Source: Hamiltosporidium tvaerminnensis (taxonomy: Eukaryota; Microsporidia; Dubosqiidae). From it: a DNA stretch of 64,000 nucleotides. The translations under genes and the position numbers were made by a program. The stretch is taken from assembly GCA_022605425.2 (NCBI GenBank), contig JAKIMF020000013.1:248001-312000 (forward strand). Direction: 5' to 3'. Below, piece by piece: positions 9,783 through 20,610 of the stretch. The notes under the pieces were generated by a model. That model did not search any database and had not been told where the DNA came from. It worked only from the letters and a program-made list of their open reading frames with translations. Position 1 is the stretch's first letter. Each line of letters begins with the position of its first letter.

Positions 9783-10015
9783 TGTATGGGTTATTAAATA
9801 GAAAATAGAAATAAATAGAAAAATATTATAGTATTAGTAGGGGTTAGAAGGTAGATGTGTGTGTTAATGAGGTGTATCATACAATGGGTTATTAAATTGA
9901 AAATAGAAATATTATAATAGGGGTTAGAAGGTAGATGTGTGTGTTAATGAGGTGTGGCATTGTATGGGTTATTAAATAGAAAATAGAAATTAGAAATATT
10001 ATAGTAGTGGTGTAG
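9749..10015. repeat. Tandem array overlapping the Sec7 start codon (units of 98, 80 and about 85 bp)
   Basis: The sequence starting gaaggt(g/a)gatgtgtg occurs at 9749, 9847 and 9927. The first copy lies inside the gene and contains its first 11 codons and ATG; the two further copies lie upstream and each carries its own ATG plus near-identical first codons (MIHLINTHIYLL and MPHLINTHIYLL), running into stops within about 20-40 codons. The CCC motif is copied too. Confidence 0.9.
9788..9790 (-). promoter_or_regulatory. CCC start-site motif of the Sec7 gene
   Basis: CCC on the coding strand 6-8 bases before ATG 9782, as expected for the microsporidian motif just upstream of start codons. Confidence 0.5.
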
Positions 10016-10091
10016 TATTAGTATATATAGTAGTGGTGTAGTGGTATTATATTATTAGTGTTACTATGCAGTAATAGTTATTTAGTAATTT

Positions 10092-11840
10092 AGTGATGAT
10101 CTTAATTCCTTGCAAAAGACAGTTCCACACTGAATGCAATGACAGACGAGGCAAAGGAATTTTTAGAGGTGATTGGCTTAGAGATTAAAAAAGAGAAATC
10201 AGCCAAAAATGATGCGTGTTGTGAAGATACTGCTACTCTTCTAAAGGTGTTAGTGTTTACAAATATTTAGGAATAATAGAAAATAGCAGAGGAATCCCAA
10301 CACGTAGCTCATTTGAAGAAGTACAGAGCAAACTTATATCAAGAGGAGCAAGACTTTGTCACACAAGATTAAATGCAAAAAATTTATTTTCTGCTATTAA
10401 TCAACATGCGATATCGTTAATCAACTATCACATAGGAGTACTTCGACTTTAACCGGCGTACTTCTCTAAGTTAGATGATGCAGTGCGTGCGGTGTTAGTG
10501 TAGAATAAGATACATCTCCGCCCAGGATGTAAAGAGCGTTTGTATCTTCCTAGAACAGAACTTGGAAGAGGCCTACATAGTGTTGAGTTGCGAAGCGAAC
10601 ATATGCTTCTGCAAATCTTGGATTGTCTGGAAAAATGTAAAGAAATATCAACTAGACGAGCAGCAATCCTCAAGATGGAGAATAATAATAAAACCCAACT
10701 TGCACTAATAAAAGGCTTCTTGAATGTAAAGTACAGGTTGGTAGAAGAAGTCACTAAGAAAAGTTTAGAAGAAGCCCAACTTGCAAAAATATTAAAAGAA
10801 ATAGAAAAACGAAAACTCCATTCAAAGTTATATAATGCAAGAAAAAATGAGCTTGTGAGTTTTAGTGACTTTTCTAGATGGCTAAAGAAAGGGAATATTA
10901 AGACGCAATCAAGCAGTGTTCTGCTATATCCGGGATAGAAATGTATTCTGGGAAGCAGATAGTGTGTGTCAACATTGCAAGAAGTCTGGCAAGACTGTAG
11001 ATCATCTAGCAACTCGATGTTAAAAAATGCCAGGCCATGATTACATTAGACGGCATAATGAAATGGTTAGATGCTTACACTTACTCTTCTTAAATAGATA
11101 TAAGTTTAAGCTCTCAAAACGAATTAGGAGTCACTCGGTTCAAGAAATTCTTGATAATGAGTATGCGGAGATAAGAGTGGACACCAGAATAAAAACTGAT
11201 GTTAAAATTCGGAATAACAGACCCGACATATTTATTTTAGATAAGAAAAAGAATAAGATAACACTCATTGAAATAGGAATCACTTCCCAAGATTCATTTC
11301 AAATAGTTGAAACTGAAAAACTTAGGAAGTATGACCTGCTAGCCAATGAGTTGGGTCTTATTTATAAGTGTAGTGTTGAGATAATTCCTTATGTGATGAC
11401 CTGGGACGGTATTGTGACAAAATACTATAAATCTCATCTTAAAAGACTAGAAATACCCATGAATGTAGAAGCATACATTCAGTCTATAGTACTTAAGAAA
11501 ACAGTCGAAAAAATTTCCTTTGATCGACGAAGAGGACTTGACTCAGGACTAAAATCCGAAGGGAGCTGAGAGAGAGGGTCAATAGGTGTTATTATGAGAG
11601 CAGAGATGCATGAGGAACCAACACCCCCTTTAAAAGAAGAGAAGAGAGAGGAAGATGGTGCAAAAAATTTTAAACCAAAAAATAAAGCACCTTTTATTTC
11701 ACAAGGAGAACCACTTTAGAGGAACCGACCAATAACATAAATGAAGACTCTGATTTGGAAGAAGAAACAATTGTGGTAAAAGAGGTAGAAGAAAATGCAT
11801 TAAAACCGTAAAACTACTTTACCCAGAATTTTATTAAATA
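10092..11840 (+). mobile_element. Dead, 5'-truncated non-LTR retrotransposon copy 1 (RT thumb plus restriction-like endonuclease)
   Basis: Translating across frames gives, in order: the end of the reverse-transcriptase palm (LAKDSSTLNAMTDEAKEF), VYKYLGI, a long thumb region, a CX2CX8HX4C zinc knuckle (10958-11020) and an endonuclease domain with RRHNE, RPD at about 11218-11228 and, 14 residues later, a glutamate in LIEIGIT. Zinc knuckle plus PD-X14-E is the arrangement of R2/R4/CRE-type elements with restriction-like endonuclease. It is broken: a frameshift near 10237, stops near 10450 and 10501, another shift near 10910, and TAA at 11021 where sister copies have GAA. The longest intact piece is 11027-11569. 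The 3' end acccagaattttattaaat is shared with copies 2 and 3. The 5' truncation fits target-primed reverse transcription. Confidence 0.8.
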
Positions 11841-11956
11841 TATTTTTATTAAGATTTGTATTTTATAGAGATTTGCATTTTTATCGCGATTTTGTATTTT
11901 TGTAGATATAATATATATTTTATTAAGTTTGTATTTTTATAACTTTTTTTAAACTT

Positions 11957-12681
11957 TATTTAAAAGTATCACATCTTTTTAAAATAGTGGCAAGTGTTAT
12001 ATTTGTTTTCATGACATTAACGCTGTTCTAGGTTTAACATAAATAACTGCTACCCCAAAACTCCATCAGTACCCCCTAAGATACCTACATCCTAAAGTCT
12101 TTCATCTACCAGGTGTGTAGAACCTAATTAATAGGCGAGGTAGTTGCCCGGAGTTCGTTAATGTCCATTGCATGGAGTGTTTGAAGGCCGAAACCCCCCC
12201 CTGGGATCCCCCAAGACTATGCAGCATTCCCACTTACTCTACACTTTCTGAACCCAATAAACTTCTAGCTAAGATATATTTCAGAGACTAACATGGGGTC
12301 CACCTAGACAGTGCAATATCATACCAACAGGTATAACCCGCTACTTAGCTCTCCCGGCTTTAAATGGTTTTTATTTTTATATCTCTCAGGCGCTAAGTCT
12401 TCTAACCTGAGTGAGCAAGGCTAGGTTTCCATGCTTTTACATGGCAATTACCTAAATGTTCAGCTGCGGTCTGCAATCTGGTTACATAAAAAACTACAAA
12501 TAACTTTGTAGAAAAAGTTTCTCCGTTTCTTAGACCTCTCCTCCTCATAATAAATCCCATGGAACAACCAAAGATGTAGTGTGGTTGTATTCCCACCAAA
12601 AATCCAAACAATGACCTCACACCAGTTTCACACACTCATTGCCAAGCAGAAAGTTTTTTATGTGGTTATCCTCCCTCCACC
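11957..12681 (+). repeat. R720 repeat family, copy A
   Basis: A 725-bp, conspicuously GC-richer segment beginning tatttaaaagtatcacatc and ending gttatcctccctccac. Near-full-length relatives lie at 30061-30779 (inverted) and 32839-33554. On the minus strand a 77-codon open frame (12402-12635) is conserved in copy C at 33276-33509, but its first codon is GTG here and TTG there; the first ATG comes about 25 codons in. It matches nothing I know. It starts about 115 bases after the retroelement copy at 10092-11840; I cannot tell whether they belong together. Confidence 0.8.
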
Positions 12682-12961
12682 ATTGTATTCTTATAAAGAT
12701 AATATATATTTTTATTAAAATTTGTATTCTTATTAAGATTTATCTGTTTTAACTTCTTTTTAGAAATAAAATATATGTTTAGTGTCGAAGTGATAAAATA
12801 TTTGGTAAAAAGAGTGAAAACTGAAATATTAAATAGAATATATATTTTAAGGGATAGTTTGTAATGGAATGTATTATAAAATATATTTTAATAAATTATA
12901 CTCCATAGAATGCATATTAAAATATATTAGAAGATAGTATTGCAATAGATAAATATTTTAA

Positions 12962-13006
12962 TAAGTTATTCCAGTCTTCTTGTACCACATCGTGTTGAGG
13001 ATTCAA
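12962..13006 (+). repeat. Short dispersed motif, copy 1
   Basis: ccagtcttcttgtaccac followed by cgtgttgaggat closely resembles 25101-25140 and, less well, 57821-57871. Each sits in otherwise featureless AT-rich DNA. Confidence 0.5.
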
Positions 13007-13301
13007 ATATATTATAATATATTTTATTCGAATAGAATGTATTATAAAATATATTTTAGTAGATATATTTTAATGGATGATATTATAAATTAAAAATATA
13101 TTTATTTTTAAAGATTGAACTCTTCAGACAAAGTTTTCATCACTTTCAGTGAGATTCCCATTAGAATGTCATCATAAGAGTTGTTAAAAAACAAGGGTGT
13201 CTTTTAACGGTTTTTTATCGTAAAAAGAAGGAGAAATTTATATTTTTAAAGAAATAAATAATGTAGTTTAAATAAAATGAAACGTTTTAATTTATAACTT
13301 C

Positions 13302-13490
13302 TATGGTTTGTTAACTATTCCAAGTTTACTTTAAAGATTAAGACTTTAAATTTTAAAATATTTATGGTTTGTTAACTATTCCAAGTTTAATTTAAAGATT
13401 AAGATCATTCATTTTAAAATATATTTGGTTTGTGAAGAATATTATTATTGAAATTTAAAAATTAAGATCATTTATTTTACTATAAATATG
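13302..13490. repeat. Tandem array, 61-62 bp unit, three copies
   Basis: Units start atggtttgttaactattcc at 13302 and 13364 and, diverged, ttggtttgtgaag at 13425; each continues with aagattaaga and an A/T tail. Confidence 0.75.
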
Positions 13491-13808
13491 GTTTTATAGT
13501 CATACTTAGAATGTTTATTTAATTTAAATTCCAATAAAATTTATGTTTTTCTGTTTATTTTATATAAAAAATATATTTCTGTAAAAGTTAATAGCCTTTT
13601 ATTTCAAATGTATTTTTATAGATTCAAAGGTGTATATGTGTATCTATTAAAGTGATTAAACATATGCATATAAGTATATTTTAAATACTGTGTCTAAATT
13701 GTAAATATGTTGATAAGTTAATCTTTATGTATTTTTTAGCGGATAAATAAAAATTAAATATAAAACAAATGTAAGAATTGAAGATATATTAAAAACAAAA
13801 CAATATAT

Positions 13809-13920
13809 TAGTTTATATTGGATTATATTAGTTTATATTGGATTATATTAGTTTATATTGGATTATATTAGTTTATATTAGTTTGTATTATGTTATATTA
13901 GTTTATATTAGATTATATCG
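13809..13920. repeat. Minisatellite, 20-bp unit
   Basis: agtttatattggattatatt repeats at least three times perfectly and then degenerates with shortened units to about 13920. Confidence 0.85.
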
Positions 13921-14270
13921 GTTTTTATTATTTATTTGGTTTATTTATTTAAATTGATTTTAGTTTTAAAATTTTTAACAAATATTCATAGGTTTTTGTA
14001 AAAATAGGTGTAAGATCAGGAATAGAATATATTTCTTCTTTAAAGAGTTTGGAAAATTTTTTTTTTGAATATACCGAATATGTAAAAATTAAATTTACTT
14101 TTTTTTTAGAAAAAAAGTTCCAAAAAAAGAAAAATTAAAAAAAAAAAAATATTTTTTGGTTGATAATAATTGAGAAAAAAAGGTAAATATATTTTTTTTG
14201 GAATGCAAAAAATATAGGAAGCTAAAGATTGTAAATTTATTAGTTGATCAACGTTTTATATGTAAAAGTT

Positions 14271-14450
14271 AAAGTTTATTCAAGAATCAATGCTTATACA
14301 TCTGAGATAGATTATTATTTATTTCGAATTAGAAATTTGTATGTACGACGTAAAGTTTATTAAAGAATCAATGCTTATACATCTGTGATAGATTATTATT
14401 TATTTCGAATTAGAAATTTGTGTGTAAAATGTAGAGTTTATTAATAAAAT
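14271..14450. repeat. Tandem array, 81-bp unit, 3' of phosphatidylserine decarboxylase
   Basis: aaagtttatt-starting units at 14271, 14352 and (partial) 14433, nearly identical. The array ends within about 10 bases of the stop codon at 14458. Confidence 0.85.
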
Positions 14451-14457
14451 TTAATTA

Positions 14458-16278
14458 TTATTCTTTGTATTTGCCGATACAATTTCCGACTTTTACAACC
14501 GTTTCGATTCCTATATATGTATTGTTTAAAACATTTTTATGAAAAAGTACTGGTCTGCTGAAGAGTAAACAGACGGTAGATCCACCGAATTTGAAATATC
14601 CCAATTCGTCTAAATGTCTTACTTTTTGTCCTATTTCTACAGATAGTGTTATTGAACCTACCAGTGTTGCACCAACAGCAACACAGTATACATATCCGCG
14701 TTTCTTTGTTTTTATTACAATTACTACTCTGAGGTTTTCGGTGAGAGCATCACATCTTTTTACTGATTCAGGATGAACAGTTAAATATTGACCGCAGTTA
14801 TAAGATATATCTTCAATTCTTCCATCACATGGGCTATGAAACCTATGATAATCTTGAGGAGCAAGTCGGCAAACGAGCATGCTTTCTATTTTGACTTTTC
14901 TTTTGTTCAAAAAAGTTTCAACTGAAAATTTCTTTCCTTTAATCCAAAAATGGCCTACATCTTTGATATATTTGAATGCTACTATTCTTGAATCAGCAGG
15001 TGAGCTTATCCCATCCATGTCTTCAATCCACCTTGCGTTTGATTTAAGTTCCCTAGAAAAAAATTCGTTAAAATTTTTAAATTTTCGAATATCTAATTTA
15101 ATTTCATTAAGATTTATATCGTAGAATTTAACGAATTTGATAATTAAAGATCTACTTTTTTCGGAATCGAAACGTTTTGCACTTAATAATGTCATTCTTT
15201 TCAAGAAATATCGATAAATTGCCATATTAGATAATCTTTCAGAAAAGAAAAACATAAAATATAATTTTAGTGTTTTTGGAACTTTTTCTTGATGTATTTC
15301 CTCGGTTTTGAGATCTTTTACAAAAATATCACCTTTTTTGCTCCAAAATAATCCATTTATAGATATAAAGTTCAATAATTTACCGAAAAATCCTTTTGGT
15401 TTTTTATACCGGGCTAATAATAATTTGGTATACTCGACCGGTGTTAAAATTTCATTTTTAAAAATACCATTGAATTCCATTTCAGAATCTAAATATATTT
15501 TAAAATTTATATCTGATACCTGGAATTCTGTAAGAACGGTTATTCCTAGAAACTCAAAAATACGTGTTTTAGTGAAATATCCTTTTCTGAATATTTTATA
15601 GTGTATTTCCTGATAAAGACTTTTCTTAATTATAAACGGTATTTTTGCATCATTGGCCAAATTAAATTCCAATTTTTCATTTCTTGTTTCGATTCGTATA
15701 ATTTTGTCTTTAATTGGTTGAGTTGAAGATACTTCTATGAAATAAAGAGCTATTCTGTTTATAATGCGTGATCTATCGTTTTTATTGGCTAAATCTATCG
15801 ATTTAGAAATACTATCAATATTCTCTGTAGGATTTTCCCCGAGGATATTTTCAAGTGGTTTAAATCCTTTGATATCAATAGGTGGTTCTTTCTTATTTTT
15901 TGTTTCTAAAACAAGTTGTTTTGCTTCTGCTTCGTATTTTGAATCAGCGATTCTATTTTTTAATTGATCGCGTGGTAAAAATATGTCGGACATATTTATA
16001 GGCTGCTCTTTCTTTTTACGCACAGTTTTATTTGGATTATTACATTTTTCAGGATTATTTTTATTTTCTTCAATGATTTTTTTTCTACTTTTGGCCTTTT
16101 TTAAATTTTCTAATTTTCTTTTTACAGCTTCATCAAAATCTGCTACATCCTTGTATACTTCCTCCTTATCAGATGATAATGAATCCTCACTATTAGATCT
16201 ACATTCATAAAATATTGTACTTGTCGATGACTCTTCACATTCTTCAGAATTATCTGTCACATTGAATCTAAATGCCAT
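14458..16278 (-). CDS. PSD2: Phosphatidylserine decarboxylase proenzyme, PSD2-like (606 aa)
   Basis: Converts phosphatidylserine to phosphatidylethanolamine. The enzyme self-cleaves at a G-S bond, and the serine becomes the pyruvoyl cofactor. Hallmarks in order: FNEFFSRELK (about 425-435), SPADSRI, DYHRFHSPCDG (about 475-486) with the conserved histidines and aspartate, and FGGST with the self-cleavage serine at S567, which makes a short C-terminal alpha chain of about 40 residues. Residues 1-150 are acidic and lysine-rich with no known domain. Residues about 170-290 could be a C2-like lipid-binding region as in yeast Psd2 (inferred from position and beta-rich pattern only). The GGST form and lack of a mitochondrial presequence fit a Golgi/endosomal type II enzyme. 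ATG 16278 is supported by CCC 16-18 bases upstream. All expected catalytic residues appear present. Confidence 0.88.
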   Translation of the reverse strand: MAFRFNVTDNSEECEESSTSTIFYECRSNSEDSLSSDKEEVYKDVADFDEAVKRKLENLKKAKSRKKIIEENKNNPEKCNNPNKTVRKKKEQPINMSDIFLPRDQLKNRIADSKYEAEAKQLVLETKNKKEPPIDIKGFKPLENILGENPTENIDSISKSIDLANKNDRSRIINRIALYFIEVSSTQPIKDKIIRIETRNEKLEFNLANDAKIPFIIKKSLYQEIHYKIFRKGYFTKTRIFEFLGITVLTEFQVSDINFKIYLDSEMEFNGIFKNEILTPVEYTKLLLARYKKPKGFFGKLLNFISINGLFWSKKGDIFVKDLKTEEIHQEKVPKTLKLYFMFFFSERLSNMAIYRYFLKRMTLLSAKRFDSEKSRSLIIKFVKFYDINLNEIKLDIRKFKNFNEFFSRELKSNARWIEDMDGISSPADSRIVAFKYIKDVGHFWIKGKKFSVETFLNKRKVKIESMLVCRLAPQDYHRFHSPCDGRIEDISYNCGQYLTVHPESVKRCDALTENLRVVIVIKTKKRGYVYCVAVGATLVGSITLSVEIGQKVRHLDELGYFKFGGSTVCLLFSRPVLFHKNVLNNTYIGIETVVKVGNCIGKYKE

Positions 16279-16293
16279 TTCTTTTTATTTACT

Positions 16294-16296
16294 GGG
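16294..16296 (-). promoter_or_regulatory. CCC start-site motif of phosphatidylserine decarboxylase
   Basis: TATCCCAGT on the coding strand, 16-18 bases before the ATG at 16278. Confidence 0.45.
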
Positions 16297-17919
16297 ATAA
16301 TACATAAATAAATTTGAATCTAAAACAAATGTTTTCTAAAAAAATACAAAAAACAATTTATGCAAATTAAATAACAATATTAGATAGCGCGTGATATAGC
16401 GTCATTTGTTTAAATCATCAGAAAATATTTATTAAACCTTTTTTGTCATGAAAAGAATCAATTTAATGATAATTTTATCTTAAAAACCAGTTATATAGTA
16501 TTTTTTTTAAAAATCTGAAAAAAAATGTTTCGAATTTGAAACAAAAAACAAAGTATAATTTCTTAAAATTACTTGATTTAATTCAAAACTTCAAATTTTT
16601 CAAAATTCTTTCCATAATTTTATCTAAAATAATCATTTATATTCGTTGAATATAATAAAAATCAAAGAACCGTTTCCAAAATAATTTAACACAATATAGT
16701 GTTTTTATATTTGTAGGATAATGTTACTTGTAATAATATAATACTGAAATTACAATGTCAATTTGAATTATGTTAAAACAAAAAATAATTTTACTCTAAG
16801 TTTATTTCAAGTAATTTATAATCATAAAGAATATATTTGAAAAGCAAATATAATTTAGCTTAAATTATTCTAATAAATTTTAAATTTTAATATTTTACAA
16901 AGGGCAATTTAAATAAAATATAATATATTTGAATTATCAACTTTTTTTAATACAATTTATGTTAAATTATATGTGATAATTGTAGAACATAAAATTTTTT
17001 TAAATGTTCTAGAACTTTATTCCCATTTAAGAGATATATAAAAGCAATTTAAATAAAAAAATATATCATTCAAAACATATACCTTATTATATCTTCAGTT
17101 TAAAATTTCACAAACTTCTGATTCAAATTATAATTATAATAAATTATATATGGATTATAATTTAATCTAGATTAACGAATAATTCTTTACATGTAAAGAT
17201 TAAAGTTTTAATAAAAAAATATAAATATTGCATATGATTAGTAGTTTAAACAGAAATTTAGATAAGATTTTATCTAATATTCAAACATGATTTATTTGTT
17301 TGATTTTAATTACTTGTAAATTAACAATAATTTATTCTTATTTTGAGCTTTAGTCATGTAATAATTCTTTGTAATTTTGTATATTTATCAGACACACTAT
17401 TTTAATAACATTCGATATAAATTTATAAGTTTACTCCCAAAAAATTGAAGTCTAAAATAAATGAAAATATTTGTTTTTTATATACTTTAAAATATAATGA
17501 GAACTGATTGTCAATTAAGTATAAGTATTCGTTTGTAAATTTAAAATCTTAATAATGACTTATAAAATCTAAAAATGTAGAAATTTTCATTTTTTTTAGG
17601 AATGATTTATAAAAATTATCAAATAATCTTTTTAAGAAAATAAACTACAACAAAATAAATTTACACTTTTTTTGATGACTGAATAATATTATATTCTATT
17701 TGTTTACAATTATTTATATTAAAATTTCTTACCACTGAGAATTTTTCAGAAAAAGAATCACAAATCAAAAGAGAAATTTACGCTTTTTTATATTAAAGCT
17801 GATATTTATTCGGAAGACAGATCAATTAAAAATTTTTATCCCAGACTTCTGAAATTGTATATAGCAACCTTATTTAAAAATTATGTATCATTGCTCAGAC
17901 CGCATAATGAAGTGGTTAG
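16297..17919. other. Very AT-rich spacer, nothing recognised
   Basis: About 1.6 kb of A/T runs without long ORFs or obvious repeats. It should contain the upstream region of the decarboxylase gene. Confidence 0.5.
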
Positions 17920-18140
17920 AGGTATACACTCATTTATTTCAAATAGATACATATCGAAGTCTACAAAATGAATTAGGAGGCAAACGGTTCAAGAAATACT
18001 TTAAAATAAATATTCGAAAAGAGAAATAGTCATCAATGTTGAAACAGTTGTCAAAATTAATAACAAATGACCCGATATACTTATTTTGAATAAAAAATTT
18101 AATAGAATAACGGACATTAAAGTAGACATTATATTATAAA
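17920..18140 (+). mobile_element. Highly decayed retroelement endonuclease relic
   Basis: Aligns with 39985-40215: cataatgaagtggttaga, then a broken frame giving RRQTVQEIL, VVKINNK and a stop followed by PDILILNK, with several stops. It corresponds to the RHNE-to-RPD part of the restriction-like endonuclease domain. Confidence 0.6.
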
Positions 18141-18860
18141 TATTCGTTTCATATCGTATTATACGTGGGATTTCTGATTATTAGTTGCTGAAAAATTAGA
18201 AATTATTCATTAAATATACAACTAAAAATATTCCTTATTTGATATTATGAAATAATATTTTTAACTGTATCACATGATATACTTCATACAGCGCATTATA
18301 AACCAGAAAAACTTCGCAATTATAATAAAATGCTTTAATATCATACTATAAACCATCCCTTTCAATTCTAACGAAAATTAAAATCTTTACAAAATATTTA
18401 TATGAGTTCAAGTTCAAATTAAACATATAATATCATAAAAAATTACAAATATTGAAATAGTTCACTATATAAAAAGAAAATTCGATACAACTAATAATTA
18501 TTTTAAACCAAGGAATATTATGACATATAATTATATTACCTGTGAAATAACATCATATGCTCGCGGTTCAAAAACAAATAGAAAATTTTATTCAGCTTTT
18601 TATTAAATAAATAAGATATTTTTATAAAAATCAAAAAAAAAAAACAAAATTGTGCCGTTTTAAATAAAACTTTAATTAATGATTCTCAAATTAAATTTAT
18701 TTTGGTAGAATTTTATTCATTAAAATAGATTTCAAATATATTTTGTTAATAAATTTATATTAAAACTGCAATATCTTCATTCTTTTAAAAATAAATATTT
18801 TTTAAATTATTATGCGATATCAGATCATCATATATTTTAGAAAGTTTGATTTGAAATATT
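18141..18860. other. AT-rich spacer, nothing recognised
   Basis: No coding frame, repeat or RNA gene seen. Confidence 0.45.
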
Positions 18861-19793
18861 ATTTAATAAATTTCTGGGTTAACAAATTTTTTTCTTTCCA
18901 AATAATTCTTTCCATTATTTCAACCACTTCTATCTCTTCCTCCACCTCCAACTCTTTATTTGTATTAGTTGTTGGTTCCTTTGCTGTGGTTATTCCATCC
19001 AAAATAAGGGATAAAATATTTTTTGTATTTTCCGTTTTGACACCATTATCCTCGTTGTCTACTTGCTTTAAAGGGAGTGTTGGTTGTTTATGAATCTCAG
19101 CACTTAAAATAACACTTAATGATGCTCTCTCCCAGCTCTCCTCGGCATTTGGACCAGACTCAAGTCCTCTTCGTCGATCAAAAGAAATTGTTTCGACTGT
19201 CTTCTTGAGTACTATGGATTGTATATATGCCTCTACATTCATGGGTATTTGCAGTCTCTTAACATACGTCTTATGGTATTTTGTCACAATACCGTCCCAG
19301 GTCATCACATAAGGAATTATCTTTACACTCCATTTATAAATAAGACATAAACCATTCTAATAGGTCATAATTCCTAAGCTTCACTGTTTCAACTATTTGA
19401 AGAGAGTCTTGGGAAGTGATTCCTACTTCAATGAGTGTTATCTTATTCTGTCTCTTGACTAAAATAAATATATCTGGTCGGTTACACCGAATCTTGACAT
19501 CAGTTTTTATTCTGGTGTCCACTCTTATCTCTGCATATTCGTTATCAAGAATTTCTTAAACTGTGTGGCCTCTAATTCGTTTCGAAGACTTTAACTTATA
19601 TTTATTTAGCAAGAGTAAATGTATACATCGATCCACTTCATTATGTCGTCTAGTATAGTCATGGCCAAGCATTTTTTCACATCTCGTTACTAAGTGATCT
19701 ACCTTTTTCCTAGACTGGTTGCAGTGTTGGGACATACCTTCTGCACCCCAGAATACATTTCTATCTTGGATATAACATAACACTGCTTTAATT
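18861..19793 (-). mobile_element. Dead, 5'-truncated non-LTR retrotransposon copy 2 (endonuclease end only)
   Basis: Starts within the zinc-knuckle approach (CYIQDRNVFWGAEGM) at about 19790 and runs to the shared 3' end (acccagaaatttattaaat) at 18861. The knuckle has lost its second cysteine (SQHCNQ in place of CQHC). Then come DYTRRHNEVDRC, a stop at 19556-19558, KIRCNRPDIFIL with the downstream glutamate in LIEVGIT, a frameshift near 19345 and the conserved tail MTWDGIVTKYHK. The tail beyond the shared region (LPLKQVDNEDNGVKTENTK) differs from copies 1 and 3, so this is a diverged sublineage. A pseudogene. Confidence 0.75.
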
Positions 19794-20610
19794 GTAAATA
19801 TTATATTTAAAGTATAGTATTATTCATTTAAATTTTGTTTTAATATAATGAAAAAAGACTGCTAACAATTAGTTTTTATAGATTTTCAATATTCTTAGAT
19901 AAAAATTTCGAATTATGAAAGCTTTTATAATTTATCCTAGTTTATATTATTTCATATATAAAATTAATGTAAAAACCAAATAATATGTTTCATATTTCGT
20001 TTCGATTTTGAAATTATTTATATTCATTATGAAAATCAACGAAATTAAATTTCACTTGCATAATCTTACGTCCTAGATAAATCTGACGGTTTTTGAATGA
20101 CACTGTCACAATGATAAAGTAAGGTGTTTTTTATAAATAGAAAAATTTACGGAATCTAATAATACATTTTTGAATCACTATTTTTAGATGAAAAAAAAAT
20201 ATAATCGGAAGATTTTTACGAGGCCTTATAACTTAGAAAAATATGGTCGAATTAAAATCTTCATTAATTTCTATAAATAAGAGCATTGACAAAGTCTAAT
20301 TAAAATGTCAGCTTTTGTTTTTATTTTTAATTATTTAAATTTTTTTTAAATTTAGAAATAAAAATATTTTGAAGAATTCATTGATTTAATATTATTATAA
20401 TATCACTTAGACATAACCTTACAAACCAATGAGGAAAAAATATACGTTTAGAGGTTAATTTTTAATAATATAGAATCTAAAAACGATTTCGATTATATTT
20501 TAACAAATTCAAAGCAAAGATATGAACAAGGGAGTTACAGAAATGATTATTTTTAAAAATTATTGATTAAAGGCAAACAGAGAACAATTTTTAGAGAAAA
20601 ATATTTTATT
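19794..20610. other. AT-rich spacer, nothing recognised
   Basis: No ORF, RNA gene or clear repeat. It lies 3' of the HPC2-like gene. Confidence 0.45.

Larger units (their letters stand above)
12682..14270. other. AT-rich spacer with short repeats, no gene recognised
   Basis: Contains the short dispersed motif at 12962-13006, a 61-62 bp tandem array at 13302-13490 and a 20-bp array at 13809-13920, listed separately. Several aatatattttaata-like runs occur at 12830-13080. No coding frame seen. Confidence 0.5.

Noticed and set aside
12402-12635. 77-codon minus-strand frame in R720 copies A and C as a normal protein gene
   Set aside because: The frames begin with GTG and TTG, the first ATG is about 25 codons in, and copy B breaks the frame; kept only as a property of the repeat.
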